Below, piece by piece: positions 1-12,429 of a stretch of DNA of 64,000 nt. The position numbers were made by a program, and so were the translations under genes. How positions within the stretch are numbered: position 1 is the stretch's first letter; the number at the start of each line of letters is the position of its first letter. Source of the DNA: Symsagittifera roscoffensis (Eukaryota; Xenacoelomorpha; Acoela; Convolutidae); assembly GCF_963678635.1 (NCBI RefSeq), contig NC_087070.1, positions 5,180,539 through 5,244,538 of the forward strand, read 5' to 3'. The notes under the pieces are model-generated. The model searched no databases and had not been told where the DNA came from. It was given only the letters and a program-made list of their open reading frames with translations.

Positions 1-365
1 TAGGATGCATCCACGAGAAGTTGACCAAAAGTGGAAAAACTTACTCAACCTAATTACAAATAAGTTAAAGCCCAAAACCCTAATTATCCCCGAAACAATC
101 CAAAGCTCCAATAACAATGATGTTAACCTCAAACTCTAGATTCATAACCATGTGCTTTTTAACTTAATTAATAAAATTGAATTAAATTAAATCTAATTCG
201 ATCGGAGGAAAATCTTAAATTAAATCTAACCCCTTAAATGTTCTGCCGAGACGGCATCCACTTCTCGTTCCTTGGTAATGAATTCTTTACAAATATTCTT
301 GCTTATTTTATTTATAAATTCTCTTGATAATCTGACGATACGGTTCCTCCTCCGATCAAACACAT

Positions 366-497
366 TGTATCATATGTAACAACCACCTACGCGGCCCTGG
401 AATATGGTGCACAACATGCGCAGCCTATATACATGTAAAATGCAGCGGCCTTAACCGAGCCAGCGACCACGACGAAAGTTTCAGCTGCATTCGCTGA
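366..497 (+). pseudogene. PHD-type zinc finger remnant of the LINE-like element
   Basis: The + frame reads CIIC (366-377), then WCTTC, then IHVKC followed by SGL, then FSC. That spacing (Cys-x2-Cys, Trp-Cys-x2-Cys, His-x2-Cys, Phe-x-Cys) is the Cys4-His-Cys3 pattern of PHD fingers. The last cysteine of the final pair is not present: the frame reads Cys-Ile-Arg and then stops at 495-497. PHD fingers are known in ORF1 or the N-terminal part of several non-LTR elements, where they are thought to bind nucleic acid or chromatin. The same strand and about 0.5 kb spacing tie it to the reverse transcriptase downstream. Confidence 0.65.
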
Positions 498-1029
498 ACC
501 TCCCTGATTACAGACAACACTGCAACTGACATTCATGCCCCTCCAATTCAACCTCAACACGCTCCTTCGACTAACGATCAAAACCTGCCATTGCAAACAG
601 CAACGAAACTATAACAGCCACTCCCACACCTGAGCTAAATGAAAAATTAAGAACAATCTTAAGCCAAGTAGTTCACTGGAAACCAGTTTTTATGATCCTC
701 GCAAAAAAAAACAGAACTGAGTTTATTTTTGTAGGAACTCAAATAGAACCCTCAACTCGTTAATTGAAACACAAGAAAACACATACGCATAGCACGCAAT
801 ATTGATTTTCCTTCACCTCATGCTTCCGAGAGTGATGTTTTGAACTGCAAAACTATAGCAAGAAGCCTTAAGCAATGACATAAGTGCGAACTGGGCAAAT
901 GCGCTCGGTAAAGAGTAAGAAAAAAAAGTAGAAACTGAAGCACAGCAATTTAATAAAATAATGAACACCGGAAAAATACCGAGTGCTATTGCTAAAATAA
1001 CTGATACCACCAAGGGAATTCTCTCACTC

Positions 1030-2640
1030 GAGGAAACCGTCAAAGGTCAAACTGTTGAGCAAATCTTCATCGAGAAAAACACTCCCGCGGAGCCACTAAA
1101 CAGCAACTAGATAACATCATGCTCGGAAGATACAATCCCTTTCCACTCATCCAGATTCGATCAAATCAACGTCCCGAAAAATTAGAAAGGCTGCCATGAC
1201 AACACATGGTTCTCATGGACCCTCAGGTCTGGATGCAAATGAGTGGAGTAGCATACTAACGCACTTTGGTCAACAGTCAGTTGAAATATGAAAGACACTA
1301 GTCAAAATCGCACAGAAAATATCGACATAAATACTAAGTCATGAGCTTCTTGAACCATATAAAACCTGTCGAATAATTCCAGTTGATAAAAACCCAGTAG
1401 TTAGGCCAATTGGCATAGCCGAAGTCATCCGCAGAAAAATAGGTAAAACGATCACAAAGTGCTTAAAAGCGAATTTATGGTACTCGGATTGAATAACCAA
1501 CTGTGCCTTGGCCAAAAATGTGGCCTCGAATATGCAATTCATACGCTTAGGAAGCAATACGAGAAAACAAATTCTGATGCAATATTACTGATAGACGCGG
1601 AAAGTGCATTTAACTCCCTAAACCGGAACCAGGGTTTGAAAAAAATTGCAATTATATGCCCATCTATACTACCCGCAATACAGAACTCATGCTTCAATCC
1701 ATCCAAACTCTTCATACATAAAAATGTTATCCTATCTAGAGAAGGAACCACACAAGAAGACCCATTAGCATTGGCAATGTACGGGCTAGCCACTTTACCT
1801 TTAATGAAACTAGTCAACATTAACAGCCTAACACAGAAATGGTATGCAGACGGTGGTAACTTGAAAAGCCTGCAAAGAGTTCTTGACAACATTATCAAAC
1901 ACGGAAAACATTTTGGATATCATGTAAAGGCATCGAAATGCCAGCTCCTTGTAAAAGATGAAAAAAACATTGAGGCAATAAAGGTATTCAAAAATACCAA
2001 AATTGAAATGAAGAAAAGAGCCAGAGTACTTGGTTCTGTCATAGGATCCGGGACTAAATGTAAAACTTTCTTAGAAACTCAGTTAGAAGAACATGATAAA
2101 ATAATGAAAAAACTTTGCATGATCGCGAAAACATCAATACAAAAACTGTACTCCTGTTACACCAAAGGGGTACAAGAAAATTATCGTTTTGAGCTAGAAC
2201 TACGCCCAATACCACAGAAAATATGCATGCCTGCGAGAAGATACTGCAGGAAAATCTCATTCCAAATTTAATTGGTAAGGATAATATTAGCCATTAATTT
2301 AGAGACATGGCATCTTTGCCACTGAAAATGCGTGGTCTAAATATCAAGCTACCTTCTGACTATGAGACTCTTTTAGAATGATCATTTAAAACATCGTCAG
2401 TTCTAGACACATACGACCCATTAACAGCTATATCTGAGCAAGAAAAAATCTATACAAAAAATTAAAACACTTAAAACTGAAAGAACAAACCGAAAGAGAA
2501 CTAACTTTTTGAACAACTTGAGCGACAATGAAAAATACGCACTTGAACTAAGATAAGCTTCGCGAGGCTCAGGAGCGCTATCCTTTGTATACGGGGTTTC
2601 AGATCACTGCGTAAGAAGCGAATCATAGACAATTCATTTA
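1030..2640 (+). pseudogene. Reverse transcriptase remnant, non-LTR type
   Basis: The longest open part is 1459-2271 (270 codons). It shows motif A as LLIDAESAFNSLNR (catalytic Asp at residue 46), motif B as EGTTQEDPLA (residues 95-104, Glu where Gly is usual) and motif C as WYADGG (residues 128-133, second Asp of the YADD box replaced by Gly). Upstream in other frames are HGSHGPSGLDANEW (about 1200-1245) and RPIGIAEVIRRKIGK (about 1400-1445). Downstream, a frame at about 2230-2400 reads LPLKMRGLNI, matching the region after the palm and thumb. Substituted catalytic positions plus several frame changes mean no active enzyme. The product would have copied element RNA into DNA at a nicked target. 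Confidence 0.75.
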
Positions 2641-2649
2641 GTGCTGTTG

Positions 2650-4960
2650 TAGAGGAGGGACGGTTGAAGTAAATACCTTTAATGACAATGCATTAAATGG
2701 TGACTTGACTTAATTCCTGCAATCTTGTTTATTGATGTATTTTTATAATGCTGGTATGGGCCCTATCCAGCTTGTGCACGACCGTACCTAAATGGAAGGG
2801 CCCTTTTATAAGTCACTATTGTTTTCAATTCCAATATAAGACTGGCTTTTACGCAGTACGGTGGATGAATTTTTTTGGATCTGGAAAACGTAAGTTTTGG
2901 GGCCCATATCACTTGCTTTTCTAAATACATCAATGAAGTAGCATTCATTATTGCAAAAAACGGCGGCATATTCCAAATGGCATAAAACTGAATAGTGCAA
3001 CAATGTAGCAAAATAGATTGTAGGCAGGTGTGTAGTTTCATTGTATCTAGGTTCTTAATACAGAAACCATTGAAATGCAAAGTTTTATGCAAAGTTTTAA
3101 TTATTGCGTTTAAAATGAGAGATTGGAAAATAGATTCATACCTAAGTTTTTGCACTCTGATTTTTTCTCTACATAATGTTCATTGATAACAAGCCGGTCG
3201 AATTCCCCAATCTGCTTATCACGATTTTGAGAAAAAAATCTCCGATTTCGGTGCTTTTAGAATTAATTGATTTTCAGCAAAAAAATCAGCTTGTGTAAGA
3301 ATTTTGTAGTTAATCAGAGCACCACTTGATTATATCGATAACGCATGCAACATGCAATTGTCTGCATTTTGTATCAAAGTACATCCGTCGCAGATACGAC
3401 TACGATTTTGACCGATTTATAAAATGAACTTAAACAGACCCAGTTTTGTTTCTTGCAGCACCCCTATTTTTAGTTTTATCCATCCGGAAAAAATTCCATT
3501 GACGAATAATCTGTGAACGCGTTTATTTGAAAAAATTTCAAAAATTCTTTGGAAAGCGTCATTTTTTAACTAAATAATTGCGCACAGTAGAGTCAAAAAA
3601 ATTATTTTGAATCAGTTTTTTTCCAAGTTATTTTTGTTAAGTTTACAAGCGCATCTTTTCTGAAAACTTTATGCGAAACTCAAATTGAAAGAGAGTCATA
3701 ATTTGATGTTTCTCCAAGTGTTCCGTTAGTTGGCCATGAAAAACGTTCTGGTGACTATAATTTTGAGAGTCCATTGAGTAATCTTTTTTGAACTACGGAG
3801 ACAATTTGGCTTTTCACTTCAAATGGGAAAACATCTTCATCTATGCAAGCATTCAAATCAAACGTTAAGTATGGGTACAGTTATTGCTTTTTATCGATTA
3901 TTGTCCAAGAAAGAATAATGCAAAGTCTCAGTGCTTTTCAAATTTTTAGTTCTCGCAGTATAAACTCACATTGCTTCACTTTCATGTACTGAAAATTAAT
4001 GAATGATACTTCATAAGCACCTGGATTAAACAACCTAGCAGCTCCAACAATTTCCCCTAAGCTTGAAGAAGCATAAATAGAAAGATTGATAATTTTGATG
4101 CAAATGTGCAGAGCAGGAAATCTAAAAATGAAGAAACCGGGACCTCAATTTTAATTATTCAATCTCCATTTTTGCTGGATTATGCTAAGAAAAGGTTAGC
4201 ATGAGTACGATTGTTGTTCTTGTTTGTCTCTAAATTTTTCAGCTAATTGATCACGTCAAGGTCCATACTTTCGCCAAACTCCAATTGAATTTTTCGTTTC
4301 GATAGGCTAGAAAAAATTTTGTTTCATTTTAAGTTTTTTTTTTGTTTTCTGAATCAAACCAATCCATTTTTACCGCAATTTTTGCATTAAAATTAACAGA
4401 AAAATTATTTTTGATTGGGGCATGTTGCTGACCAGCATAAGAAAATATTTTTAACACCACTAAAAGCATGTTTTGTGCGTCTTTACTTTGATATAATTGA
4501 AACAAAAGGAGAGCTGATTGAGTTTGAAAAAAAAATCATTTTTCACTAACTTTCAATGTTAATTAACAATTTTCCTAACTGGCAATTGTGAAACTATATA
4601 TGCTTTCAACCAACACTGACTCAAATTTTTTGCTGTTAAACAAATAGAAATTTCTCACAAAGTTGGGGCCAATTTAACTGGTATGCATAATAAAACACTA
4701 CCACAATTTTTTTAATCACAGATTGTCTGTCATATCTTAATATCACATGTGTTTGAGAATCAGGATTCCATAAATTCATTTCTTTTTCTTCTAAAGCTTT
4801 GATTCACAAAAACCAAGAATTGTTTTTTGACCGATGTCTGCCCGATTTGACCAATTAAGAAATGTCTGCCCGATTTGCCCAAATTTGACCAAACAAGAAA
4901 CGTCCATAGCTGCGTGCGCTTTCGAACGGTACTTTGGAAACTTAAAGGGACAATTCGAAT
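2650..4960. other. AT-rich intergenic DNA, nothing recognised
   Basis: No frame here has protein-like composition or a recognisable motif. The short open frames overlap on both strands at 2763-3186 and look like chance. A small imperfect direct repeat (ATGTCTGCCCGATTTG, twice) sits at about 4832-4880. Homopolymer A/T runs are frequent. Confidence 0.6.
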
Positions 4961-4968
4961 GGACAATT

Positions 4969-5157
4969 TTAAATGGACAACAGATTGTTTGCATTTTTTG
5001 AACATTTTGTATAGATTGATTCAAGGGTTCCCATCGGACCTGGGTTGGTTTCTACATCCCCAATTGAGTAATAGGGTATGAGTAGAAGGGCAAAAGAGAA
5101 AAAATGAGGCAATGAAATTGATATCCGCTCAGTCTTTTTCAGTTTTTCCGGAAACAT
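4969..5157 (-). pseudogene. Short frame with an N-terminal 2A-like (DVETNPGP) peptide
   Basis: On the minus strand an ATG at 5157-5155 opens a frame that reads basic residues, then a hydrophobic stretch (FFSFALLLIPYYSI), then GDVETNPGP (5061-5035), then only about 21 more residues before a stop. D-V/I-E-x-N-P-G-P is the 2A ribosome-skipping consensus. Such peptides near the N-terminus, after a hydrophobic run, are known from non-LTR retrotransposons of trypanosomes and of sea urchins and other invertebrates, and from some sea urchin immune-type proteins. No endonuclease or RT domain is recognisable after it, so this is probably the broken 5' end of a LINE open frame. A chance match is possible but unlikely for eight consensus residues in this setting. 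Confidence 0.5.
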
Positions 5158-5189
5158 GTGGATGGTAGCCAACACGACCCAAAACAATA

Positions 5190-6718
5190 TTTATTTAAAC
5201 TGGGTTTCCTATCCGAGATAAAAAAAAGTAAGTATCTTTAGACCAAAAAAAGTTTCAAAATTAGTTTTTTTCTGAAAAGATTTGCACCAATTTGAAAAAA
5301 TTGCATTATATCGGCGGTTTTTCGATCTAAATTGGGTTGTTGATATGTTTGTTTTATTCATGGTCAATTTTAATTTCGCCTGTGTTTGCTGTTATTGAAG
5401 AATTGCACCAAATTTCCAACACCCCTATACCACTATCAGAAGGAGGCAACCCATCCTAGACAAGATCATCATTGTTTTGTATTAAAACGTTGTGAACGTT
5501 AAAAATATATATCCTTACATAAACTAAAAGCCGGAAAATTTTAACAAAACGAAGATTTTTTGTTGAGTTTCTGCATATTTGAGTTAAAATTTTTCTTAGA
5601 GCTCCTAGTGGCAAAACTGGACACACGGAAAATGTTTGGGGGTGAGAATTGATTAGTTTCAAAAAACAAATGAGTTCTTTTAGCTAACTCACGGAAAACT
5701 TGGCGTCAAATTTGTCTGAAAGGCAGCCATTCACTCCAATTAGTGTATTTACATTTAAAAAAAGTTTTGGATGACAGTTTTTTACACATTCCACCAGTCA
5801 AAAAATTTATGACCCCCAAATTTTCTTGCAAAAACATTATGAGATATTTGTTCCTGTGTTTATCTCATTGTCTTATGATTGCCCACTATTGAACCGTACT
5901 ACTTGCTTTCTCTTGATAAAATTAAGTGATTTCTTGTTTGGTCATTTTTTCTTTATCTTGGTTGATGAAAGCTTTATTTTAACTGTTATTATCCTGATTT
6001 ATTTCATTTGAAAAAACTTTGACTTTTTTGTGCTCCAGTTTTTTTTTATTCCGCTTTGCAACCGGTAGCCAAGTTGTCCGCTTATTTCAAATTATCCATA
6101 TCAAAATTTTTTTTACCTCCTTCTTTCTCCTTCGTTTATGCAGTCAATTTTTTGATAATTTTCTCATATTAAACAATATTTTCAATGGCATGTTTGCTTA
6201 GTGTGTGTTCAATTTCGAAAACAAGGCGATTAAAATGAGAAATAAGAAAAGCATTAAAGAACCGACTGTTCACTAGAAATTTTTTTTTATCAAAACTATG
6301 ATTGTCGATTGATTTTAATGTTTTCACACTTTTATAGTCAGTCGAACAAAAGCTGGAATGATGCCTCAAAAGTGTGCGCGTTGACATGGAACTTGTCAAC
6401 TCAAACACATGTTATACTACACAAAATTGTCATAACTTTACAACTGATGAATGCATCACTTATTTGGTTCATACAAAACTGTCGAGTATGAAACCAGAAA
6501 CCATAAGCAAAAGAAAAAGAAAACTCTCTTTTCAAGCACAGCCACACGCCGAACGATAACAACTGAATCCTGAGAGGGACTACTACCAATCAAACTTTAG
6601 CAGGACAAAAAAACTACGAAAAACCTCTTCAAACGCATAACTATCCTCTAAAAAGGACAGATCCATCACACCTGAGAACAAACCAGCAGTTTCAACTAAA
6701 TGATGGAAGACAATAAAT
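5190..6718. other. AT-rich intergenic DNA, nothing recognised
   Basis: T-rich sequence with short overlapping frames on both strands. None has protein-like composition. No repeat boundary was found before the duplicated unit that begins at about 6719. Confidence 0.5.
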
Positions 6719-8904
6719 CGATGATAGTGCGAAATCTGTTACCGTCATTTTGCACATATATAGGTAAGCATCGATTGCTTGAATTTTTAATGATTGTTTA
6801 GATGCTCTGATATAATAATAAATTCAAAATGAGGTCATCCCACAAAATTCTTTTTGTAAAACCACTGGCTAATGCTTTTCAAGTGAGTAATATATGTTGG
6901 TGGGAAAGTTGGAGGGGGGGGGGGGGGGGGGGAGTGTGTGAAACCCCCATGTTTTAAGATAGGGAATAGAGCATCCGGTCCACCAGCTATGTATTAACAT
7001 TGGGCATAGAGTCTACAATGTGTTAGAATAGGGAATTCCAATGGTAAGGTTTCAGTGTGATGGTAAGAGAAAGAAAAATGGTACTATTTTGGACTTTTGT
7101 GGAAGTGTCTACTTTTTAGCAACAGTTTTGGCGCGCGTTATCTTATTGGTAATTATCGTTGATTAATTACGTGTAGATTGTGGAATAAAGCTCATGAAAT
7201 TTGTTTTTGTTTCATGGTAAGTTAGTGGCAAGCGTTTTTAGTCAAAAAATTAGATTTTAATTTAAAAAAATTAAAAATTTTCAAAAAGAACTTCAAAACA
7301 CGATAACATGGGGTATAATTCGACCTATTAACTGTTTTATTAAGTAATCTTACTTTTAAAAACAGTGCCCTATCTATGTGAAACTATGCTGAAACCTACT
7401 TAAACTTCAAAAAAAAATCAAGTTTTCGGAAAACAATGCAAAAGTTTCAAGCTTTTGGCAAAAAATACAAAAATTTCAAAGTGAAACTGAAATGAAACTG
7501 AATTTGAAAACTGATAATTTAACTGCTAAAGTTGACTAATTGAGTAGGACCAGTTTTTCTTAAAATAAATAAGATTGGATGAATTTACAAAACTAATGAT
7601 TATCTCTTTCTTGCTTCTACAACATAATTTTTATGATTTTTCCTTCAAACACCACTATGTTTCATGGTTGATTTAGCTTTCTGCTTTTTACTTGTTTTCG
7701 CTATTGAACTGATTTTGCAAAAAAAATTAGTCAGAACTCTGGAATATAGGAGGAAAATAGTTTTAAATGAGTGAACAATTTGCTAGCTGAGACAAAATTA
7801 GAACTGATAACGCTTGATTGTTACTATGTAACTTGTAGAGTTTCCTTTAGATTCCCTTATTCAGTTGCTGCAATAAACAATTTAAGCAAAATACAACTTT
7901 TGGAATAATTTACTATCACTTTTCTTGCGAAACAGTTAATTAATTGCTTTTTACTCTTGATTTTTGTCGGAAGTGTTCTCAAAAATGTCTAAGTGAGGAA
8001 GAAACGGTGCTAGTTAAAGAATTCAAAAGCACATGTGAAAATTGAGAAAATAAAGGCGTATCTTAACGGTGAGTTTTAGAACAAGATAAGAGCAGATCTA
8101 ATGATTATAATCTGAAAACCTTTGGAAGTAGAAATACGCAAGGGAGCCTAATTCTTACTTCTACAATATTTATAATTTTCCAAAGGAAAACTTCTTAAAA
8201 AAACGATCTAGAAAAGGAAATCAAGGTGTAAAACATGACAACTGAATAATTTCGCGAAATTCATTAAGCAAAAAAACTCTAGAGTTCTAACTATTTTTTA
8301 AATTGAAATAGAAATTGAAGCTAACCGAATAAAACCTTTAAATTGGGTCTAATTGAAACTTTTCATGTTAAACTTCATATAATTAAGAGATCCTACATCC
8401 CGTTTTTCTCGAGTATCAGTTTGTTTAGAACTTTTTGGCAAGCTCCATATTATTTTCTCTAAAAATCTTCTAAATCAAACATTTTTTTTTCAATCCAAAA
8501 TAATGAAACGTAGATCTTGAAAGCAAGTTTTTGATTTATGCTTCATGTATCATCTTCCAAAAGCAATTCCAAAAGAGTTGGGTTTAATTCCCAAAATTTA
8601 TCCTCAAAACATCTGAATTTCACATAAACTAACCAAATGATAACAAGTTTCCCAATAAATTACACATAAATATAAATCTTTGAGACTTTTTGTGTTGGAT
8701 TTTTTCTCAAGATATAATTTTAAGCTAAGTTTTAGTAAAATTATCTCAACACTCCTATGGAATTAAATTGAGTTTCTATCTCAGTTTGGTAATTTTTTAG
8801 TTGTTGCTTCATCTACTACCAAATATTTGATCCAATTTGAAAAAATATTCACTTGAAAATTCAATTTTAGATGGATAATTATCATTTCATCCGAAACAAA
8901 AACC
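6719..8904 (+). repeat. Copy 1 of a tandemly duplicated unit of about 2.18 kb
   Basis: The unit begins GATGATAGTGCGAA and matches the next unit along its whole length with an offset of about 2185 bases. Landmarks shared by both are a TATATAGGTAAGC box, a poly-G run, GGGAATAGAGCATCCGG, GGCGCGCGTTATCT and GGTGCTAGTTAAAGAATTC. Substitutions and small indels are scattered throughout, so the duplication is not recent. No coding sequence was seen. Confidence 0.85.
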
Positions 8905-11085
8905 GATGATAGTGCGAAGTCTGTCATCGCCATTTTGCGCATATATAGGTAAGCTTCGATTGCTTTAATTTGGTAATAATTATTTAGATGCTCTGACATT
9001 ATAACAAACTCAAAATGAGGTCATCCCAAGAAAATCTTTTTGTAGAACCACTGACTAATGCTTTTCACGTGAGTAATATATGTTGGCGGTAAAGTTGGGG
9101 GGGGGGGGGGGAGCTGTGAAGTGAAACCCCCATGTTTTAAGATAGGGAATAGAGCATCCGGTCTCCCAGCTATGAATTAACATTGGGTATAGAATCTACA
9201 ATGTATTAGGATAGGGAATACTAATGGTAAGGTTTCAGTGTGATGGTTAGAGAAAGAAAAATGGTACTTTCTTGGACTTTTTGTGGAAGTGTCTACTTTT
9301 AGCAAAAAATTTGGCGCGCGTTATCTAATTGGTAAATATCGTTGAATAATTACGTGTAGATTGTGGAATGAAGCTCATGAAATTAGTTTTTGTTTCATGG
9401 TAAGTTAGTGGCAAGCGTTTTTGGGCAAAAAATAGATTTTAATCAAAAAAATTGAAATTTTTTCAAAAGGACTTTAAAACAGGATAAAATTTGGTATACT
9501 TCGATCTATTAACTGTTTTATTAGATAATCTAAACTTTAAAAGCAGTGCTCTATCTACCTGAAACTATGCTGAAACCTACTTGAACTTCAAAAAAAAATC
9601 AAATTTTTGGAAAGCAATGCAAAAGTTTCAAGCTTTTGGAAAAAAATACTAAAAATTCAAAGTGAAACTGAAAAGAAACTGAATTCGAACTGACCATTTT
9701 ACTGCTAAATTTGACTAATTGAGTAGGACCAATTTTTCTTAAAATAAATAAGATTGGATGAAATTACAAAACTAATGATTATCTCTCTCATTTGCTTCTT
9801 CAACATAATGTTCATGATTTTTTCGTCAAAAATTTCTATGTTTTAAGATTGATTTAGCTTCCTGCTTTTTACTGGTTTTTGCTATTGAGCTCACTTTGCA
9901 AAAAAATTTAGTCAGAACTCTGGAATATAGAAGGAAAATAGTTTCAATTGAATGAACAATTTGCTAGCTGAGACAAAATTAGAACTGATAACGCTTGATT
10001 GTTACTATGTAATTTGTACAGTTTCCTCTAGATTCCCTTGGTCAGTTGCTGCAATGAACAATTTAAGCACAAATACAATTTTTGGAATCATTTACTATCA
10101 CTTTTCCTGCGAAATAGTTAATTAATTGCTTTCTACTCTTGATTTTTGTCGGAAGTGTTCTCAGAAATGTCTAAGTGAGGAAGAATCGGTGCTAGTTAAA
10201 GAATTCAAAAGCACATGTAAAAATTTTGAATATACAGGCGTATCTTAACGGTGAGTTTTTAGAACAAGATAAGAGCAGATCTAATGATTATAAATCTGAA
10301 AACCTTTGGAAGTAGAAATACGCAAGGGAGCCTAATTCTTACTTCTACAACATCTAAAATTTTCCAAAGGAACACTTCGTAAAAAAACCGATCTAGAAAA
10401 GGAAATCAAGGCGCAAAATATTACATCTGAATAAATTTACTAAATTCATTCTACCTATTTTTCTAATTGAAATAGAAATTGAAGCTAACCGAATAAAACC
10501 TTTACTGTGGGTAGAATTGATACATTTCATTATAAACTTCATATAGTTAAGAGATCCTACATCCCGCTTTTCTGAAGTAACAGTTAGTCTAGAACTGTTT
10601 GGCAAGCTCCATATTATTTTCTCTAACAATCTTCTACATCAAACATTTTTTTTAAATCCAAAATAATGAAAGGTAGATCTTGAATGCAAGTTTTTGATTT
10701 AAGCTTCATGTATCATCTTCCAAAAGATGTTGGAGTTGGGTTTAATTCCCACAATTTATCCTCAAAACATCTGGATTTTTTTTTATAAATTTACCAAATG
10801 ATAGCAAGTTTTCCAATAAATTACACATAAATATAAATCTTTGAGACTTTTTGTGTTGGATTTTTTCTCAAAATATAATTTATAAGCTAACTTTTAGTGA
10901 AATTATTTCAAAACTCCTATAGAATTAATTTGAGTTTCTATCTCATTTTGGTAATTTCTTAGTTCTTGCTTCATTTACTATTGTATATTTGATCGAATTT
11001 GAAAAAAGTTTCACTCGAAAATTGGATTTTAGATGGAAAAATGTATCGTTTCAACGAACGTTCAATAATCCGAAACAGAATTAGT
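8905..11085 (+). repeat. Copy 2 of the duplicated unit of about 2.18 kb
   Basis: Colinear with 6719-8904 as far as about 11085 (end near AATCCGAAACAG), after which the similarity stops. It follows copy 1 directly, so this is a head-to-tail duplication. The poly-G run is shorter here (about 9097-9111) than in copy 1 (about 6914-6932). Confidence 0.85.
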
Positions 11086-11185
11086 ACCATAAATTTTTTG
11101 CTAAAATCTTCGAATAATTTTTTCAATCTGGTAACTGTATGTTGCTGTTCCAACTCTGAAATTTTATATTGAAGTTACTTTTAGA

Positions 11186-11940
11186 TTGAAGTTGATGTAT
11201 ATCATTATCTTGAAAATTTTAAAGGCTAGCAAAAACAAACATTTTTTCTCTTTTCTAGGTCAGTTATCAATTTCTTTTCTGAAATTGTCAAAACAACAGT
11301 GCACAACCATAGTTCTTAATGAATCAACCCTTATCTGCTTGAAAACGTTCTACTCTATGAACACATTTAGAAGCATTAAACAAGGAAAACTGTAAAACGG
11401 TAACAAGGCAAAATCTTTCAATTAGTCAATGTTTTATTAATGTCTAGTTTCATACAATTTTTTAACATATACTTAACCACTCATTAGCGCATGTTATGCA
11501 CATTTACTACAATTTTATCGCAACAGAATCTCCGCAAGCTTGCAACCGATGGAGTTTTAACTGTAGATTAAAGATTTTCGGATCGATTTCCATTAAAAGT
11601 TTTTACGACAATTTGAACTCAATTGTTGCTTGTGTTATCATTAATCAGAACCTTTGAAAAAAAAAGACAGATCAAGAATTGTGGAGAAAAAATTGTATAA
11701 TTTTACTATAATTTTTCAAACTTATCACAATTGTGCAGACTTTTCAGATTCAGCAAAAATTATTTTTCGTAGTTTTTTCTCCTTTAATTAAAAAAAAAAT
11801 AGTTTTATATTCTCTTGGAGTGTGTTTTGAGACTGCTGTGCAACTTTTCCATCTAACACTATGTTCCCAAAAAGAATGCTGCTTCGTGATAAACTTAGTG
11901 AGTTCCTCGCTGCTATGTGTATAAAAGTTACAGTTCGAAC
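11186..11940. other. AT-rich spacer, nothing recognised
   Basis: Only short, low-complexity open frames are present, such as 11186-11395 and 11733-11924. No motif supports any of them. Confidence 0.4.
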
Positions 11941-11944
11941 GTTC

Positions 11945-12020
11945 AAAACACCACAGGTTCTACGATGTCTTGACGCATATTTACGTGTGTATTCTCTGCC
12001 ACACTCAAGACATGCAACTC
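11945..12020 (-). pseudogene. Isolated Cys2-His-Cys zinc-finger remnant
   Basis: A minus-strand frame reads ACLECGREYTRKYASRHRR then TCG. That gives Cys-x2-Cys, an aromatic residue, Lys/Arg-rich helix residues, His, and Cys four residues later, close to a classical zinc-finger unit. The frame stays open for roughly 60 codons downstream, but no further finger is visible. It may belong to the virus-like element whose polymerase fragment lies at 16.8 kb, or be a scrap of a host gene. The call rests on one motif only. Confidence 0.4.
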
Positions 12021-12271
12021 TTTCGTTTTGACACAGTTATGGCATCTCAATAAGTTAAGAAAGTACTTAAGAGTAAATGGAAGAATTAGAATGTCCCCAA
12101 TTTTTAGATAAGAAGAGTTGATTAGCCTCAAAAAATCAAAAAAAGAAAAAAAAGTAATGTGTGCGAAATTCTCAACCAATTGTTTTAAGAATTGAACAAA
12201 AACAGAACGGTTAGCATCCTATTTGATTATGCTAAAATAAAAATCATGCAATGTAACCATGGGGTTTTCGA

Positions 12272-12415
12272 AATATTGATACCAACCGATCAGAATCGAG
12301 CATTACCCATAAGGAAATTTTTTATCATTTTTGATATCAACCAATCAGAATCAAGCTTTCACTCAAAATGGAGTTTTCAAAATTTTGATATCAACCAATC
12401 AGAGCGAAATGTTCA
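12272..12415 (+). repeat. Three short tandem repeats carrying CCAAT boxes
   Basis: The phrase TTGATATCAACCAATCAGA or a close variant starts near 12274, 12332 and 12384 (spacing about 52-58 bases). The CCAATCAG core matches a Y-box/CCAAT element in two of the three. No gene start follows closely, so a promoter role is only a possibility. Confidence 0.5.
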
Positions 12416-12429
12416 CATATTTTAAAAAG

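Larger units (their letters stand above)
300..2640 (+). mobile_element. Decayed non-LTR (LINE-like) retroelement, clade uncertain
   Basis: Two coding remnants lie in the same direction: a PHD-type zinc finger (366-497) and a reverse transcriptase (about 1030-2640). Between them (500-1020) no frame stays open for long. From memory of the family, the RT matches a non-LTR-like RT group common in cnidarian and other invertebrate genomes, with phrases such as GPSGLDA, an RPIG block and an AFNSLNR block. The reading frame changes several times and stops are frequent, so the copy is dead. The left end probably lies at or beyond the window start, and no target duplication or poly-A tail could be placed. 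Placing this family in a named LINE clade would need a tree. Confidence 0.75.
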
